Assembly (NCBI GenBank): GCA_015709695.1
Contig: CP054183.1
Location: 1,240,001 to 1,304,000 of the forward strand
Source: Gammaproteobacteria bacterium
GTDB taxonomy: Bacteria; Pseudomonadota; Gammaproteobacteria; Steroidobacterales; GCA-2729495
Reading direction: 5' to 3'
Length of the DNA stretch: 64,000 nt
Shown: positions 16,581 to 25,276 of the stretch, in pieces
Layout: the number at the start of each line of letters is the position of its first letter
Numbering within the stretch: position 1 is the stretch's first letter
The notes under the pieces: generated by a model
What the model saw: only the letters and a program-made list of their open reading frames with translations
Database searches by the model: none
What the model was told of the DNA's origin: nothing
Position numbers and translations under genes: made by a program

Positions 16581-19351
16581 CTTGCCTGCTTCCTCAGCAG
16601 CACGGCGGTCAGGCCGATCAGCACAGGCGCGCTGATCAGGAGCGGGATGAACGAGGCCCAGAGATCTTCGAATTCGAGCGCCTTGGAGAAGGTACCGCGC
16701 GAGATGATGACGAAATGCGTGGTGGGGAAGATTTCACCGATCAGGCGCCCCGCACCCTCCAGTGAGCTGACCGGATCGATGATGCCAGAGAACTGCACCG
16801 CCGGCAGGATGGTCAGCAAGGCCGTGCCGAACAGGGCAGCCACCTGGCTGCGCACGAAGGAAGAAATCAGCAGGCCGAACGCTGTGGCGCTGATCACATA
16901 GAGCAGCGCGCCCAGTGTCAGCGCCCCGAAGCTGCCTGTGACTGGCACCCGGAAAAGCATCACGGCCATCGCCACCAGCAACAGAAAACTCGCCATGGCC
17001 AGCACGACGTAAGGAATCTGCTTGCCGAGCAGAAACTCGAGCCGGGTGGCCGGCGTGACATAGAAGTTGATGATCGAACCCAGTTCTTTCTCGCGCACCA
17101 CCGAGAGCGCCGCGAGGATGGCCGGGATCAGCATCAGCAGCAGTGGAATCACCGCCGGCACCATGGCCGGCAGGCTGCGCACGTCGGGGTTGTAGCGAAA
17201 GCGCGTCTCCACCGTGACCAGCGGGGCCGTTGCCGCATCGCCGAGCGCCTCGCGCAGACGCTCTCCCAACCAGTGCTGGTGGATGCCCTGCACATAGCCG
17301 CGTACCGTCTCGGCACGCTGCGGCATGGCGCCATCGATCCAGGCGCCGACCTGAACGGGCCGGCCGCGCAGCAGGTCGCGTCCGAACCCCGGCGGAATCT
17401 CGATCGCCAGGCTGATCTCACCGGCGCGCATCCGCCTGTCCAGCTCGGCGTAGTCGGCAAGCGGCGCGCGCTCCGCGAAATAGCGGGAACCCGACAGGTT
17501 CAGACTGTAGTCGCGGCTGATGCTGGTCTGATCGTGGTCGAGCACCGCAAAAGTCAGGTCCTCCACGTCCAGCGTGATCCCGTAGCCCAGCACCAGCATC
17601 AGCACGATGCTGCCCAGGGCTGCAAGGCTGAGGCGGATCGGATCGCGCCGAAGCTCCAGCGCCTCCCGTCGAGTGAAACTCAAGAGCCGGCGCAGGCTGA
17701 AGGCACTGCGGACGGCCGGAAGTGGTACCGTCGGGGTGACAGTTGGGGTGACGGTCGAGGCAGACGGGGTTGTCTGCCCGCTGCGCGCCTGCTGCGGCTC
17801 ACCGACAGCCTCCTGCAGGTGCGCGATAAAGGCGTCCTCCAGCGTGCTTGCACCGCGCACCGCCATGATGGCCTGCGGCGTATCGCTGACCAGCACTTGG
17901 CCGGCATGCATCAGCGAGATGCGATCACAGCGTTCGGCCTCGTTCATGAAGTGGGTGGAGATGAAAATCGTCACGCCCTCGCGTCGCGACAACTCGATCA
18001 ACGCACGCCAGAATGCGTCGCGCGCCACAGGGTCCACGCCCGAGGTGGGCTCGTCGAGGATCAGCATCTCCGGGCCGTGGATCATCGCCACCGCCAGCGA
18101 AAGGCGTTGGCGATCACCCAGAGGCAATGCCTCGGGTAGTGCATCCAGGATGTCGGCGAGGTCGAAACGTTCGGCCATGGCCTGCACCCGAGACGCGATG
18201 TCGGCTTCCGGCAGGCCGTAAAGACGCGCGTGCAACACCAGGTTCTGGCGTACTGTCAGTTCGCCGTAGAGCGAAAAGCTCTGGGTCATGAAGCCGACGC
18301 GACGACGAGTGGTCAGGTCGTGAGGGTCTAGCGGCCTGCCGAACAGCAACGCCTCGCCCTCGCTTGCGGGCAGCAGCCCAGTGAGCATCTTCATCGTGGT
18401 GGTCTTGCCGCAGCCGTTGGAGCCGAGGAAGCCGAATATCTCGCCGCGCCGGATGCGGAAATTCACCCTGTCCACCGCCGTGAAGTCGCCGAAGCGCATG
18501 GTGAGGTCGCGCGCCTCGATGGCCACATCAGCCTCGGCGCTGGCCGCGTGCGGCACGATTTCCACCGGCCGGTAACCGGCGCGTTGTGCTTCGGGCAGCA
18601 GCTCGATGAAGGCCTGCTCCAGCGTGTCGCAGCCCGTGCGTTGGCGCAACTCGGCCGGGGTGCCGGTGGCGAGCACGCTTCCTGCGTCCATAGCGGCCAG
18701 CCAGTCGAAGCGTGCGGCCTCTTCCATGTAGGCGGTGGCCACCAGAACACTCATACCGGGGCGCTCGCTGCGGATGTCGTCGATCAGCGCCCAGAACTGG
18801 CGGCGCGAGAGCGGGTCGACGCCGGTGGTAGGTTCATCAAGGATCAAAAGATCGGGGTCGTGGATCAGCGCACAGCACAACCCGAGTTTTTGCTTCATGC
18901 CGCCTGAGAGCTGGCCGGCAGGACGATCGGCAAACCGTGCGAGCCCCGTGGCGGCCAGCAGCGCCGCGATGCGCCGCTCGCGCTCGGCACGGTCATGCCC
19001 GAACAGCCGGCCAAAAAAATCCACATTCTCGAATACTGACAGGGTCGGGTAGAGGTTCTTGCCCAGTCCCTGCGGCATGTAGGCGATGCGTGGGCACACC
19101 TTGGCGCGAAAATGCGCGCTGGCCATGTCGCCACCCAGCACCTCGATGTGTCCGCTCTGCAGGGCACGCGCCCCGGCAATGAGGGCCAGCAGGCTGGACT
19201 TGCCCACCCCGTCCGGGCCGATCAGGCCCGCCATCACCCCGGCAGGGATATCGAGATCGATATCCCGTAGCGCCTGGGCCTTGCGATAGTTCAAGCTCAC
19301 CCCCTGCAGACGAACCACCGGGGCGGACGAGGGCGGGGCGACGCGGTTCAT
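16577..19351 (-). CDS. rbbA: Double-ATPase ABC transporter with fused permease (RbbA-like)
   Basis: 924 aa: two ATP-binding domains followed by an ABC-2 permease. Domain 1 has Walker A GPDGVGKS (residues 45-52), signature '[10 protein letters not shown]' and Walker B '[13 protein letters not shown]'. Domain 2 (about residues 280-510) has GSNGCGKT, a degenerate signature '[11 protein letters not shown]', and '[13 protein letters not shown]'. The permease part starts near residue 570 ('[15 protein letters not shown]') and contains '[24 protein letters not shown]'. E. coli RbbA (911 aa) has the same layout. ATG 19351 overlaps the adaptor stop (ATGA), preferred over the frame opening at 19384. 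Probably drives export with the flanking adaptor and permease. Confidence 0.9.
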   Translation of the reverse strand: MNRVAPPSSAPVVRLQGVSLNYRKAQALRDIDLDIPAGVMAGLIGPDGVGKSSLLALIAGARALQSGHIEVLGGDMASAHFRAKVCPRIAYMPQGLGKNLYPTLSVFENVDFFGRLFGHDRAERERRIAALLAATGLARFADRPAGQLSGGMKQKLGLCCALIHDPDLLILDEPTTGVDPLSRRQFWALIDDIRSERPGMSVLVATAYMEEAARFDWLAAMDAGSVLATGTPAELRQRTGCDTLEQAFIELLPEAQRAGYRPVEIVPHAASAEADVAIEARDLTMRFGDFTAVDRVNFRIRRGEIFGFLGSNGCGKTTTMKMLTGLLPASEGEALLFGRPLDPHDLTTRRRVGFMTQSFSLYGELTVRQNLVLHARLYGLPEADIASRVQAMAERFDLADILDALPEALPLGDRQRLSLAVAMIHGPEMLILDEPTSGVDPVARDAFWRALIELSRREGVTIFISTHFMNEAERCDRISLMHAGQVLVSDTPQAIMAVRGASTLEDAFIAHLQEAVGEPQQARSGQTTPSASTVTPTVTPTVPLPAVRSAFSLRRLLSFTRREALELRRDPIRLSLAALGSIVLMLVLGYGITLDVEDLTFAVLDHDQTSISRDYSLNLSGSRYFAERAPLADYAELDRRMRAGEISLAIEIPPGFGRDLLRGRPVQVGAWIDGAMPQRAETVRGYVQGIHQHWLGERLREALGDAATAPLVTVETRFRYNPDVRSLPAMVPAVIPLLLMLIPAILAALSVVREKELGSIINFYVTPATRLEFLLGKQIPYVVLAMASFLLLVAMAVMLFRVPVTGSFGALTLGALLYVISATAFGLLISSFVRSQVAALFGTALLTILPAVQFSGIIDPVSSLEGAGRLIGEIFPTTHFVIISRGTFSKALEFEDLWASFIPLLISAPVLIGLTAVLLRKQAR

Positions 19352-20427
19352 TCCGGCAGCCTCACCTGCAACTGCGGCGGCCACGGGGCGTCACCAGCGA
19401 GCTTAACGTAGGCCATGCCGGGCAGGCCGGTCTTGACCTGCGCCAGATGCTTCTCCAGCAACTCAGGCGGAATCTGCGCGCGCACCCGGAACATCAGCTT
19501 TTCGCGCTCGATCTGGGTTTCGACCGTCTTGGGCGTGAATTGCGCAACATCCGCCACGAAGGAAATACGTGCCGGAATCACATACTGCGGCACGGCATCG
19601 AGCACCAGTCGCGCCTCGCTACCCACGGCGACACGCCCCACTGCGCGGGTCGGCAGGAAAAAGGTCATGTACACATCTTTCAGGTCCACCAGGTTGAGCA
19701 CCCGCCCACCGCCGCCCACTACCTCGCCCGGGCGCGCCACGATCAGTTGCACGCGACCATCGCGCGGGGCTTTGAGATCGCTGTCCTCGATATCGGTGCG
19801 GATGCGCTCCACTTCGGCGCGCGCAGCGTCCACCGCCGACTCGCTGCCCCGGATCTGGCTACGGGCGGTGGAAATCGCCGCGTCACTCGCCGCCACCTGG
19901 GCCTGCGCGGCGGCCAGCGCGGCGGAGGCGCGATCCACGGCTTCGGTCTGGTCATCGAGTTGCTGTTGCGAGATGAAGGATTGCTGGCGCAGATCGGCGA
20001 AGCGCTGGGCGCGTCGCTGCGCGGCGGCCAGCTCGGTCTGACGTTGCACCACCAGGGCCTGCATGGCGGCCTTCTCGCTCTCGCGCTGGGCCAGTTGGCT
20101 GCGTGCCGTACTCACCGCATCTCCCGCCTGCCGGGCGCGGGCTTCAGCCTGTCGCAGTTGCGCCTGCAGCGATTCAGTGTCCATGCGCACCAGCAACTGA
20201 CCCGCGCGCACCAGGTCCCCTTCGCGCACTTCGATCGCCGCGACCCTGCCCGGCTGACGGGCGGCGATATCGATCTCCACCGCCTCGATGCGACCGTTAC
20301 CGCTGGCGATGTGCTCGAGCGCGTCGTCTTTGTAGTTCTGACGCCATAAATACAGTCCAACAGCCGTGATCACAGCAATCGCGACTATTAAACCGAGGGT
20401 TTTTTTCGTTTTTTCAGTCATATTCAA
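19348..20427 (-). CDS. yhiI: HlyD-family membrane fusion protein (YhiI-like)
   Basis: 359-aa periplasmic adaptor. A membrane anchor '[19 protein letters not shown]' (about residues 10-28) is followed by a biotinyl-lipoyl-like half ('[21 protein letters not shown]', split: '[15 protein letters not shown]'). A long Gln/Ala/Arg-rich coiled coil spans about residues 80-215, and the second lipoyl half ('[21 protein letters not shown]') comes after it. It heads the exporter operon and would bridge the inner-membrane ABC complex to a TolC-like channel, which is not encoded nearby. Transcribed toward the recombinase operon. Confidence 0.9.
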   Translation of the reverse strand: MNMTEKTKKTLGLIVAIAVITAVGLYLWRQNYKDDALEHIASGNGRIEAVEIDIAARQPGRVAAIEVREGDLVRAGQLLVRMDTESLQAQLRQAEARARQAGDAVSTARSQLAQRESEKAAMQALVVQRQTELAAAQRRAQRFADLRQQSFISQQQLDDQTEAVDRASAALAAAQAQVAASDAAISTARSQIRGSESAVDAARAEVERIRTDIEDSDLKAPRDGRVQLIVARPGEVVGGGGRVLNLVDLKDVYMTFFLPTRAVGRVAVGSEARLVLDAVPQYVIPARISFVADVAQFTPKTVETQIEREKLMFRVRAQIPPELLEKHLAQVKTGLPGMAYVKLAGDAPWPPQLQVRLPE

Positions 20428-20463
20428 CTCGCGTCAGGGCTCTCATGATCCGTACAGTATGAG

Positions 20464-21375
20464 TTACCGCACCGGGTACTGGCCGTTGCGGATGAACCGG
20501 TCGTAGGTGTCTTCCTCCGGCTCCTCGTCGTCGTGGCGCGCTCCCTGCCACTCGGCTTCAGGCAGCAGTAGCAAGGTCAGGGTGTAGTCGTATTGGCCGG
20601 CAACCCTGATCATTTCATTGACCTGCATGCTCTCCGGTTCGCGTGGAAACCAGAGCTGCGCCTGTGCCGTCTGTTGCTGGCTGCCGGCCCAGCCGTTGTT
20701 GCTGTGCGCCAGCGCATCACCCGGCAGTTCGATGGTGTTCCTGCGGGTCGCAAAGTAGGCGCCAGACTTCAGCGCCGCCTTGTTCGACTTGGCCCACAGC
20801 ATGTGATCGTCGCGACTGGCCACGAGCACCGCTCGTTTGGGTGCAATCTCAGTCCAGCGCAAGGCGGCGGCCGTGAGCGATACACCATAGCGGTCTGCGC
20901 AGTGGCCCAGCAGATCGAAGCTGATCGGCTGGCCGTCGACTTGGCGCCGGAAGTCGTCCAGCGGCATCAGCAGGGTCGAAGCAAACAAGTCCGCCTCTGC
21001 CTCGATGTCGCGCTCGTTGTTGTCTCCCGTTTCGATATCACCGTCGCCGCACTCGAAAATGTCCTGCTGGTGACGGTGCAGGATGTAGTGACCGAACTCA
21101 TGCGCAATCGTGAAGCGCTTGCGACCCTCCGACGGGGTGGCACTGTTGTAGAGGACCAGCCACTTCGACCGCGACTTGTTGGCTTTCAGCAGACCATCGA
21201 AACCGTCGAGATCCTCGCCCTGGACCTTGTCGATCGGCGAGTCTGAAAAGCACTGGCGGGAATACTCCAGCGCCAGCTCATCAACCTTGACCGGAAAGCG
21301 ATCCGCACCGAGAACCGTGTTGAGCATGGACGAGATGCGATTGGCCTCGGCCATGGGCTTCTTCGCATCCGTCAT
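20464..21375 (-). CDS. ImmA/IrrE-type metallopeptidase
   Basis: 303-aa zinc peptidase with the HExxH site HEFGH at residues 92-96 in 'FTIAHEFGHYILHRHQ', and a glutamate-rich stretch ('DIEAEADLFASTLLMP') supplying the third ligand. In mobile elements such peptidases cleave or inactivate the neighbouring XRE repressor and so induce the element. It overlaps the XRE gene by 4 nt (ATGA), so the two are translated together. The 120-residue C-terminal extension is of unknown function. Confidence 0.88.
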   Translation of the reverse strand: MTDAKKPMAEANRISSMLNTVLGADRFPVKVDELALEYSRQCFSDSPIDKVQGEDLDGFDGLLKANKSRSKWLVLYNSATPSEGRKRFTIAHEFGHYILHRHQQDIFECGDGDIETGDNNERDIEAEADLFASTLLMPLDDFRRQVDGQPISFDLLGHCADRYGVSLTAAALRWTEIAPKRAVLVASRDDHMLWAKSNKAALKSGAYFATRRNTIELPGDALAHSNNGWAGSQQQTAQAQLWFPREPESMQVNEMIRVAGQYDYTLTLLLLPEAEWQGARHDDEEPEEDTYDRFIRNGQYPVR

Positions 21376-21692
21376 TCATCTTCCCAGGCATCGAGGATCT
21401 TGCGGATCTTCTTCTTGTCCGGCTCCGACATGGTTTTGTACTTGCGGAAGAAGGCCTCATCGAGCACTTGCTCGTCCGGCGTGGCGGCCGACTCGGTCAA
21501 CAGGAACTCCGTGGTGACATCGAGGACGGCGGCGATCTTGCCGATCTTGTCGGCCGATGGTTTCGGATCGTCCTTGTTCTCCAGCTCCCAGATGTAGCTC
21601 TTGCTGGAGTCCGTCAGCTCGGCCAACTGCTCCAGGCTGAGCTTCTTCTGCTTCCGAAATGCGCGGATCTTGTCCCCCAGGGGCGATGGCAC
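21372..21692 (-). CDS. XRE-family repressor
   Basis: 106-aa protein with an N-terminal helix-turn-helix (about residues 6-62): 'IRAFRKQKKLSLEQLAELTD', 'SSKSYIWELENKDDPKPSAD', 'KIGKIAAVLDVTTEFLL'. It starts with GTG at 21692 behind a good GAGGAGATAAC Shine-Dalgarno sequence; the frame is open much further upstream but only this start gives the domain. Paired with the ImmA-type peptidase and divergent from the early genes. It is the likely lysogeny repressor, binding the palindromes at 21741-21814. Confidence 0.88.
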   Translation of the reverse strand: MPSPLGDKIRAFRKQKKLSLEQLAELTDSSKSYIWELENKDDPKPSADKIGKIAAVLDVTTEFLLTESAATPDEQVLDEAFFRKYKTMSEPDKKKIRKILDAWEDE

Positions 21693-21740
21693 CGTTATCT
21701 CCTCATGTGTTCGCGTCAGGCCGAAAATAATACCACTACG

Positions 21741-21757
21741 CCGAACGAATTCGTACC
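21741..21757. promoter_or_regulatory. Putative repressor operator, leftward side
   Basis: CCGAACGAATTCGTACC contains a perfect 10-bp palindrome ACGAATTCGT (21745-21754) and shares the CCGAACG half-site with the palindrome at 21797-21814. It lies about 50 nt before the repressor GTG, ahead of a TATTAT box on the minus strand, so it would cover the repressor's own promoter. Confidence 0.5.
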
Positions 21758-21760
21758 TGC

Positions 21761-21790
21761 TTGACAAACCCCTAACCGCTCCGAGACAAT
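21761..21790 (+). promoter_or_regulatory. Early rightward promoter
   Basis: Perfect -35 TTGACA (21761-21766), 18-nt spacer, -10 GACAAT (21785-21790, 4/6). Lies between the two palindromic operators and drives the gene starting at 21898. Confidence 0.6.
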
Positions 21791-21796
21791 CACAAT

Positions 21797-21814
21797 CGTT
21801 CGGTACACCGAACG
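21797..21814. promoter_or_regulatory. Putative repressor operator, rightward side
   Basis: CGTTCGGT-AC-ACCGAACG is a perfect inverted repeat with a 2-nt centre. It begins 7 nt behind the -10 box, so it spans the expected transcription start of the early genes. It is a natural site for the XRE repressor to block them. Confidence 0.65.
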
Positions 21815-21897
21815 CCATCGGTCTGCACACCCCACTTAGGAAAAGGGGCCGTCGGGGCTGATACCAAGCCAATCCAAACCTTTTGAGGGGTATGTAG

Positions 21898-23127
21898 ATG
21901 AATGATGCAGAGAACTTGACCAAGCTCCTGGGACACCTGCCGCCGGCAGTGTTCCGTGAATTCATGGTGGACGAGTTCAGCCTGGCCATGCCGGACCTGG
22001 ACACCAAGAAGCCGAAAAAGGAGCAGCGTGAACAGATGGAGGCCGTGCTGTCCGCCCTTGGGGTGAGTGAGCGGCAGCGGATCGAGGAAGTGGCCGAACG
22101 AATCGTGCTCTTGTCGGACGGCGCCGGCCAGGACGTCATCGACGGCTTCAAGGACGATATTTTCGATGACGCCGCCCGGGAAGCCTTCGCTGCGATCCCG
22201 AACCAGTACCAGCGGGCGCTGTGGCTTCATATCAACGAGCTCGCGCTCTTCGAGGAAGCGCTGAACGCCCGGCAGGCCGACGTGTTTCGGCAAAGCGCCT
22301 CTTGCTACTCGGGCTTCATGGCGCCCGCCAACCTTGCTGTACTCGACGATGCAGCTGCCAAGACGGCGTTCCACCAGACCGTGGCCCAACAACTCGGGTG
22401 CTCCGATGACGCCGTCGCGATCCAGATCTTCAAGCGCCTGCGGCCCGATACGCAGACCGGCGAAGACGTGGACCTCTACCAGATCAGCATCCACCACAAC
22501 CGCCCACCGGAAATAATCGACTGCGTGCAGGCCAGCGAACTGGTGCCACAAGAGGTGATCCGTGCGGTTTCATCGCACATCACCTATGAGCCGGCCAATG
22601 GACACCTGGAGGTGCTGTCAAAGGATACGGATGGGCGCGAAGCGCTGGCCCGAATCGTGGCCGACTCCCTGCTGCAAGCGCCCATCACCGGCGAGAAGAT
22701 CCCGCTCAAGCAGTACGACTACCAGAGCCTGGCGGCGCCGCGAAACTTCGACTCGGCTGGCGAGCCCGTGGCTCACGTCAAGGTCGTCGAGCTTGGCTAC
22801 TCCGCTGCCAATGGTCGGTCGCTGCTGGTCAAGATCTGGACCAAGGACGTCGACGACATCTACGCCGCTGCTCGGTCGTTGATCAGCCCCACCTTCGACT
22901 TCCGCGATCACCACCTGAACTACGCCAAGCTGTCCATCAAGCTGAAAAAGGTCGGCAAGGACCGCGCGCGGACGATCACCGTGATCCTGCGTGACGACAA
23001 CAAGTGCAACATCAAGACGAAGCGGGAAAAGGACCGGGCGTTGTGCGATCGCCTGCTCGCCAAATGGCATCTGGTGAAGGAGATTGGGCATGTCGTCGAA
23101 GCCCCTGCCGACGCAGTCGCTGCTTGA
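21898..23127 (+). CDS. Unknown protein, first early gene of the prophage
   Basis: 409 aa, ATG 21898 with GAGGGG ahead. I do not recognise the family. Soluble, acidic, no membrane segments or signal peptide. The N-terminus ('NLTKLLGHLPPAVFREFMVD') is helical. Residues about 200-330 look alpha/beta with 'LYQISIHHNRPPEIIDCVQ' and 'VKVVELGYSAANGRSLLVKIW'. A lysine/arginine-rich end ('KLKKVGKDRARTITVILRDD', 'NIKTKREKDRALCDRLLAKW') suggests nucleic-acid contact. Transcribed from the repressor-controlled promoter and overlapping the next gene, so the two probably act together. Position fits an early regulator or takeover protein; not proven. Confidence 0.72.
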   Translation: MNDAENLTKLLGHLPPAVFREFMVDEFSLAMPDLDTKKPKKEQREQMEAVLSALGVSERQRIEEVAERIVLLSDGAGQDVIDGFKDDIFDDAAREAFAAIPNQYQRALWLHINELALFEEALNARQADVFRQSASCYSGFMAPANLAVLDDAAAKTAFHQTVAQQLGCSDDAVAIQIFKRLRPDTQTGEDVDLYQISIHHNRPPEIIDCVQASELVPQEVIRAVSSHITYEPANGHLEVLSKDTDGREALARIVADSLLQAPITGEKIPLKQYDYQSLAAPRNFDSAGEPVAHVKVVELGYSAANGRSLLVKIWTKDVDDIYAAARSLISPTFDFRDHHLNYAKLSIKLKKVGKDRARTITVILRDDNKCNIKTKREKDRALCDRLLAKWHLVKEIGHVVEAPADAVAA

Positions 23128-24094
23128 GCTGATCGACCTGTTCGAGCAGTCGGGACAGCCGATTCTCGATGGAGATGGACAGCGGCTTCATGGCGTCCCA
23201 GGGTGGAGCGCTTTCGGGCGTACCTCCCTGACCGCCAAGCAGTTGGAACACTGGGCGGATTGCGTCGGCTATTCCGGGAGCTACCCAGCGCCACTCGGCG
23301 ATGACCGCGTGCATGTCGACCTGGCCGAGGATGACCAGCCTGACCGCTATCGATACCGGTGCCCCGAGACTTTTCGATGGAAGTTCGTCCCGGCCGCAGA
23401 GGTCGCAGTCTTCAGCGTCCGACCGCCGGCAATCCTGAACGTCGTCTCTGATCTTCTCGGTATCGCGCAGGCCCTGCGCAAGGGCATCGAGACGCCCTCT
23501 CTGGACGATTCACTGTGGCATCTTGGCAAGACCAGAGTGGGACCAGCACTGACAGACGTCTGGCTTGTTCGTGGGTTGGCGCGATCCGCCGAACAGGTGT
23601 TTCGGCATTTCAGCCAAACCGGTCTGCCTGATCAGGGCCTGATCTTGTCGTCGGGAGGTGTGCTGCCGCAGTTTGTCCGGCCGCCGCGTAGCTACCGATT
23701 CGCATCGCTACGAGCTGCAATCGTCGACTACGTCGCCACGCCGTGCATCGACATGGACCTCCTACATCGAATACTGGCCGCTCCGCCCGATGGGGCGATC
23801 CGCCCCGTGTTGCCGGTGCACTTCGACGAGTACACCAACACGCTGACCATCCGCACCAAGACCAAGCCATGGACGATCAAGGGCGAGCGTCAGGCTGCGG
23901 CAGTCCGCTACATGTTCGAGCAGGCTATCAACGACAGGTGGATTCTCCCAGCCGCTGAAATTCTCGACGCAGCCTATGCAGATAAGAAGACGGCGCGCAG
24001 TCAGCGCATGCAGAACCTGTTCAGTGGCAACACCGACTGGGAGGACTACATCGACAACCCTGAAAAGGGGAAGTATGGCTTCCGCCGAGATTGA
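23090..24094 (+). CDS. Unknown protein, second early gene
   Basis: 334 aa, starting inside the previous gene (38-nt overlap) at an ATG with AAGGAGATTGG ahead. Family not recognised. The last 80 residues read like a winged helix: 'LPVHFDEYTNTLTIRTKTKP' then 'WTIKGERQAAAVRYMFEQAI' and 'LDAAYADKKTARSQRMQNLF'. The first two thirds have no clear motif. Overlap and shared promoter with the 409-aa gene suggest a two-gene unit. An intrinsic terminator follows 29 nt behind the stop, separating this unit from the replication block. Confidence 0.7.
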   Translation: MSSKPLPTQSLLELIDLFEQSGQPILDGDGQRLHGVPGWSAFGRTSLTAKQLEHWADCVGYSGSYPAPLGDDRVHVDLAEDDQPDRYRYRCPETFRWKFVPAAEVAVFSVRPPAILNVVSDLLGIAQALRKGIETPSLDDSLWHLGKTRVGPALTDVWLVRGLARSAEQVFRHFSQTGLPDQGLILSSGGVLPQFVRPPRSYRFASLRAAIVDYVATPCIDMDLLHRILAAPPDGAIRPVLPVHFDEYTNTLTIRTKTKPWTIKGERQAAAVRYMFEQAINDRWILPAAEILDAAYADKKTARSQRMQNLFSGNTDWEDYIDNPEKGKYGFRRD

Positions 24095-24122
24095 CCCGCC
24101 ACCAGTTGGCAGCACCACGCAC

Positions 24123-24144
24123 AACCGCCTTCGGGCGGTTTTTT
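24123..24144 (+). terminator. Intrinsic terminator behind the early pair
   Basis: AACCGCC (24123-24129), TTCG tetraloop, GGCGGTT (24134-24140), followed by TTTT. Confidence 0.85.
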
Positions 24145-24276
24145 GCTTTCTGGGCCCCGCTTTTCCCCGCAGAAGCTGCGCCCGTACATCAGCCCGTACA
24201 TGGCGGCGGCAGACGCCCGCACAGGCCGACTTCGAAACTGACCTCACGAATTCGCAACAACCAGAAGGAGTGCATC

Positions 24277-24489
24277 GTGAGTGTCAAACATCTGAATCAA
24301 GGCCAATTGGCCGACCGTTGGGGAGTCAGCGAAGCAACGCTTGAGCGCTGGCGCTCCGAAGGTATCGGCCCGGTATTCCTGAAGCTGCAGGGTCGCGTCG
24401 CTTATCGCATCGAGGACATCGAAGCCTACGAGTCCGAGAGCCTGCGCAAGAGCACCTCTGAACGCGTCAATGCGGGAGGTGCGCTGTGA
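24277..24489 (+). CDS. Small HTH protein (AlpA/excisionase-like)
   Basis: 70 aa, GTG start with AGAAGGAG ahead. A MerR/AlpA-type helix-turn-helix fills the protein: 'NQGQLADRWGVSEATLERWR', 'SEGIGPVFLKLQGRVAYRIE', 'DIEAYESES'. Proteins of this kind act as excisionases or small regulators in prophages. It opens the replication operon and overlaps the next gene by 4 nt (GTGA). Without a tyrosine integrase in view, a regulatory role is as likely as excision. Confidence 0.8.
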   Translation: MSVKHLNQGQLADRWGVSEATLERWRSEGIGPVFLKLQGRVAYRIEDIEAYESESLRKSTSERVNAGGAL

Positions 24490-24956
24490 ACCGCATCTCC
24501 CCCGACGAAGTCCTGACCACCCCGGCCGGCGAACTGGCTGCGCTTGCCAGCGAGTCGCTGTTCCAGCTCAAGAACGACGCTGCTGATCTTCTCGCCGCTG
24601 CCAAGGCGATCGTCGAGCACGTCGATCGCGCACTGGATCTCAAGTATGCCGACCGCGCGCACCAGCTCCGCCTGGCGGCAGGCAAGGACACCGGTGTCGT
24701 CCACTTCGACGACGGCCATGTCCGCATCACCGCCGATCTACCCAAGAAAGTCGACTGGGATCAGACGCGGCTCGCCGAGATCTCTCGTCGCATTGCAGCC
24801 AACGGCGATGACCCGTCCGAGTACGTGGACATCAGCTACCGGATCTCGGAAATCAAGTTCAACGCGTGGCCCGAGTCGCTCAAGAGCGCCTTCGCACCGG
24901 CACGCACCCTCAAGACCGGCAAGCCGGGCTTTCGTCTCGCTCTGCTTCAGGAGTAA
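24486..24956 (+). CDS. Unknown phage protein
   Basis: 156 aa, GTG start overlapping the previous stop. Predicted mostly helical: 'ESLFQLKNDAADLLAAAKAI', 'VEHVDRALDLKYADRAHQLR'. 'HFDDGHVRITADLPKKVDWD' suggests a small beta unit in the middle. Similar small proteins precede Sak4-type ATPase genes in other phages, but I cannot name a family. Expected to be an early gene of the replication block. Confidence 0.72.
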   Translation: MNRISPDEVLTTPAGELAALASESLFQLKNDAADLLAAAKAIVEHVDRALDLKYADRAHQLRLAAGKDTGVVHFDDGHVRITADLPKKVDWDQTRLAEISRRIAANGDDPSEYVDISYRISEIKFNAWPESLKSAFAPARTLKTGKPGFRLALLQE

Positions 24957-24961
24957 TTGCC

Positions 24962-25276
24962 ATGAAAACCAAACCTACGCTGCTCGAACTGCTGCGCAAA
25001 CAACCGGAGATGTACCTCCGGGATCTGCCCGAAACCATTCGCATCCCAGCGCTGGACGGCAACCGCCCCGACGAAGTCGTGCGTCGCCTTGAGGACGCCA
25101 CCATCGATGACGTGGCGTTCGCGATCCAGGGCCTGGAGTCCGAAACTCGCGTTATCCATCGGCGCCTGAGTGGTCTGCGCGACCTGTACGAAATGGCCCG
25201 CAAGCGTGGTGCGCTCGGTATGACCACCGTTGCTGACGCGTTCGCCAGCATTAGCGCTGAGGAGGCCGGCAAATGA
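24962..25276 (+). CDS. Unknown small phage protein
   Basis: 104 aa, ATG 24962 with CAGGAG ahead. Helical, charged, no recognised domain. It overlaps the Sak4-like ATPase gene by 4 nt (ATGA), so it is part of the same translation-coupled chain. The middle, 'TIDDVAFAIQGLESETRVIH', may be a short coiled coil. Confidence 0.7.
   Translation: MKTKPTLLELLRKQPEMYLRDLPETIRIPALDGNRPDEVVRRLEDATIDDVAFAIQGLESETRVIHRRLSGLRDLYEMARKRGALGMTTVADAFASISAEEAGK

Noticed and set aside
24103..24111. Single CAGTTGGCA near the start of the replication block
   Set aside because: One isolated copy is expected by chance; only the cluster at 31.8-32.0 kb is notable.
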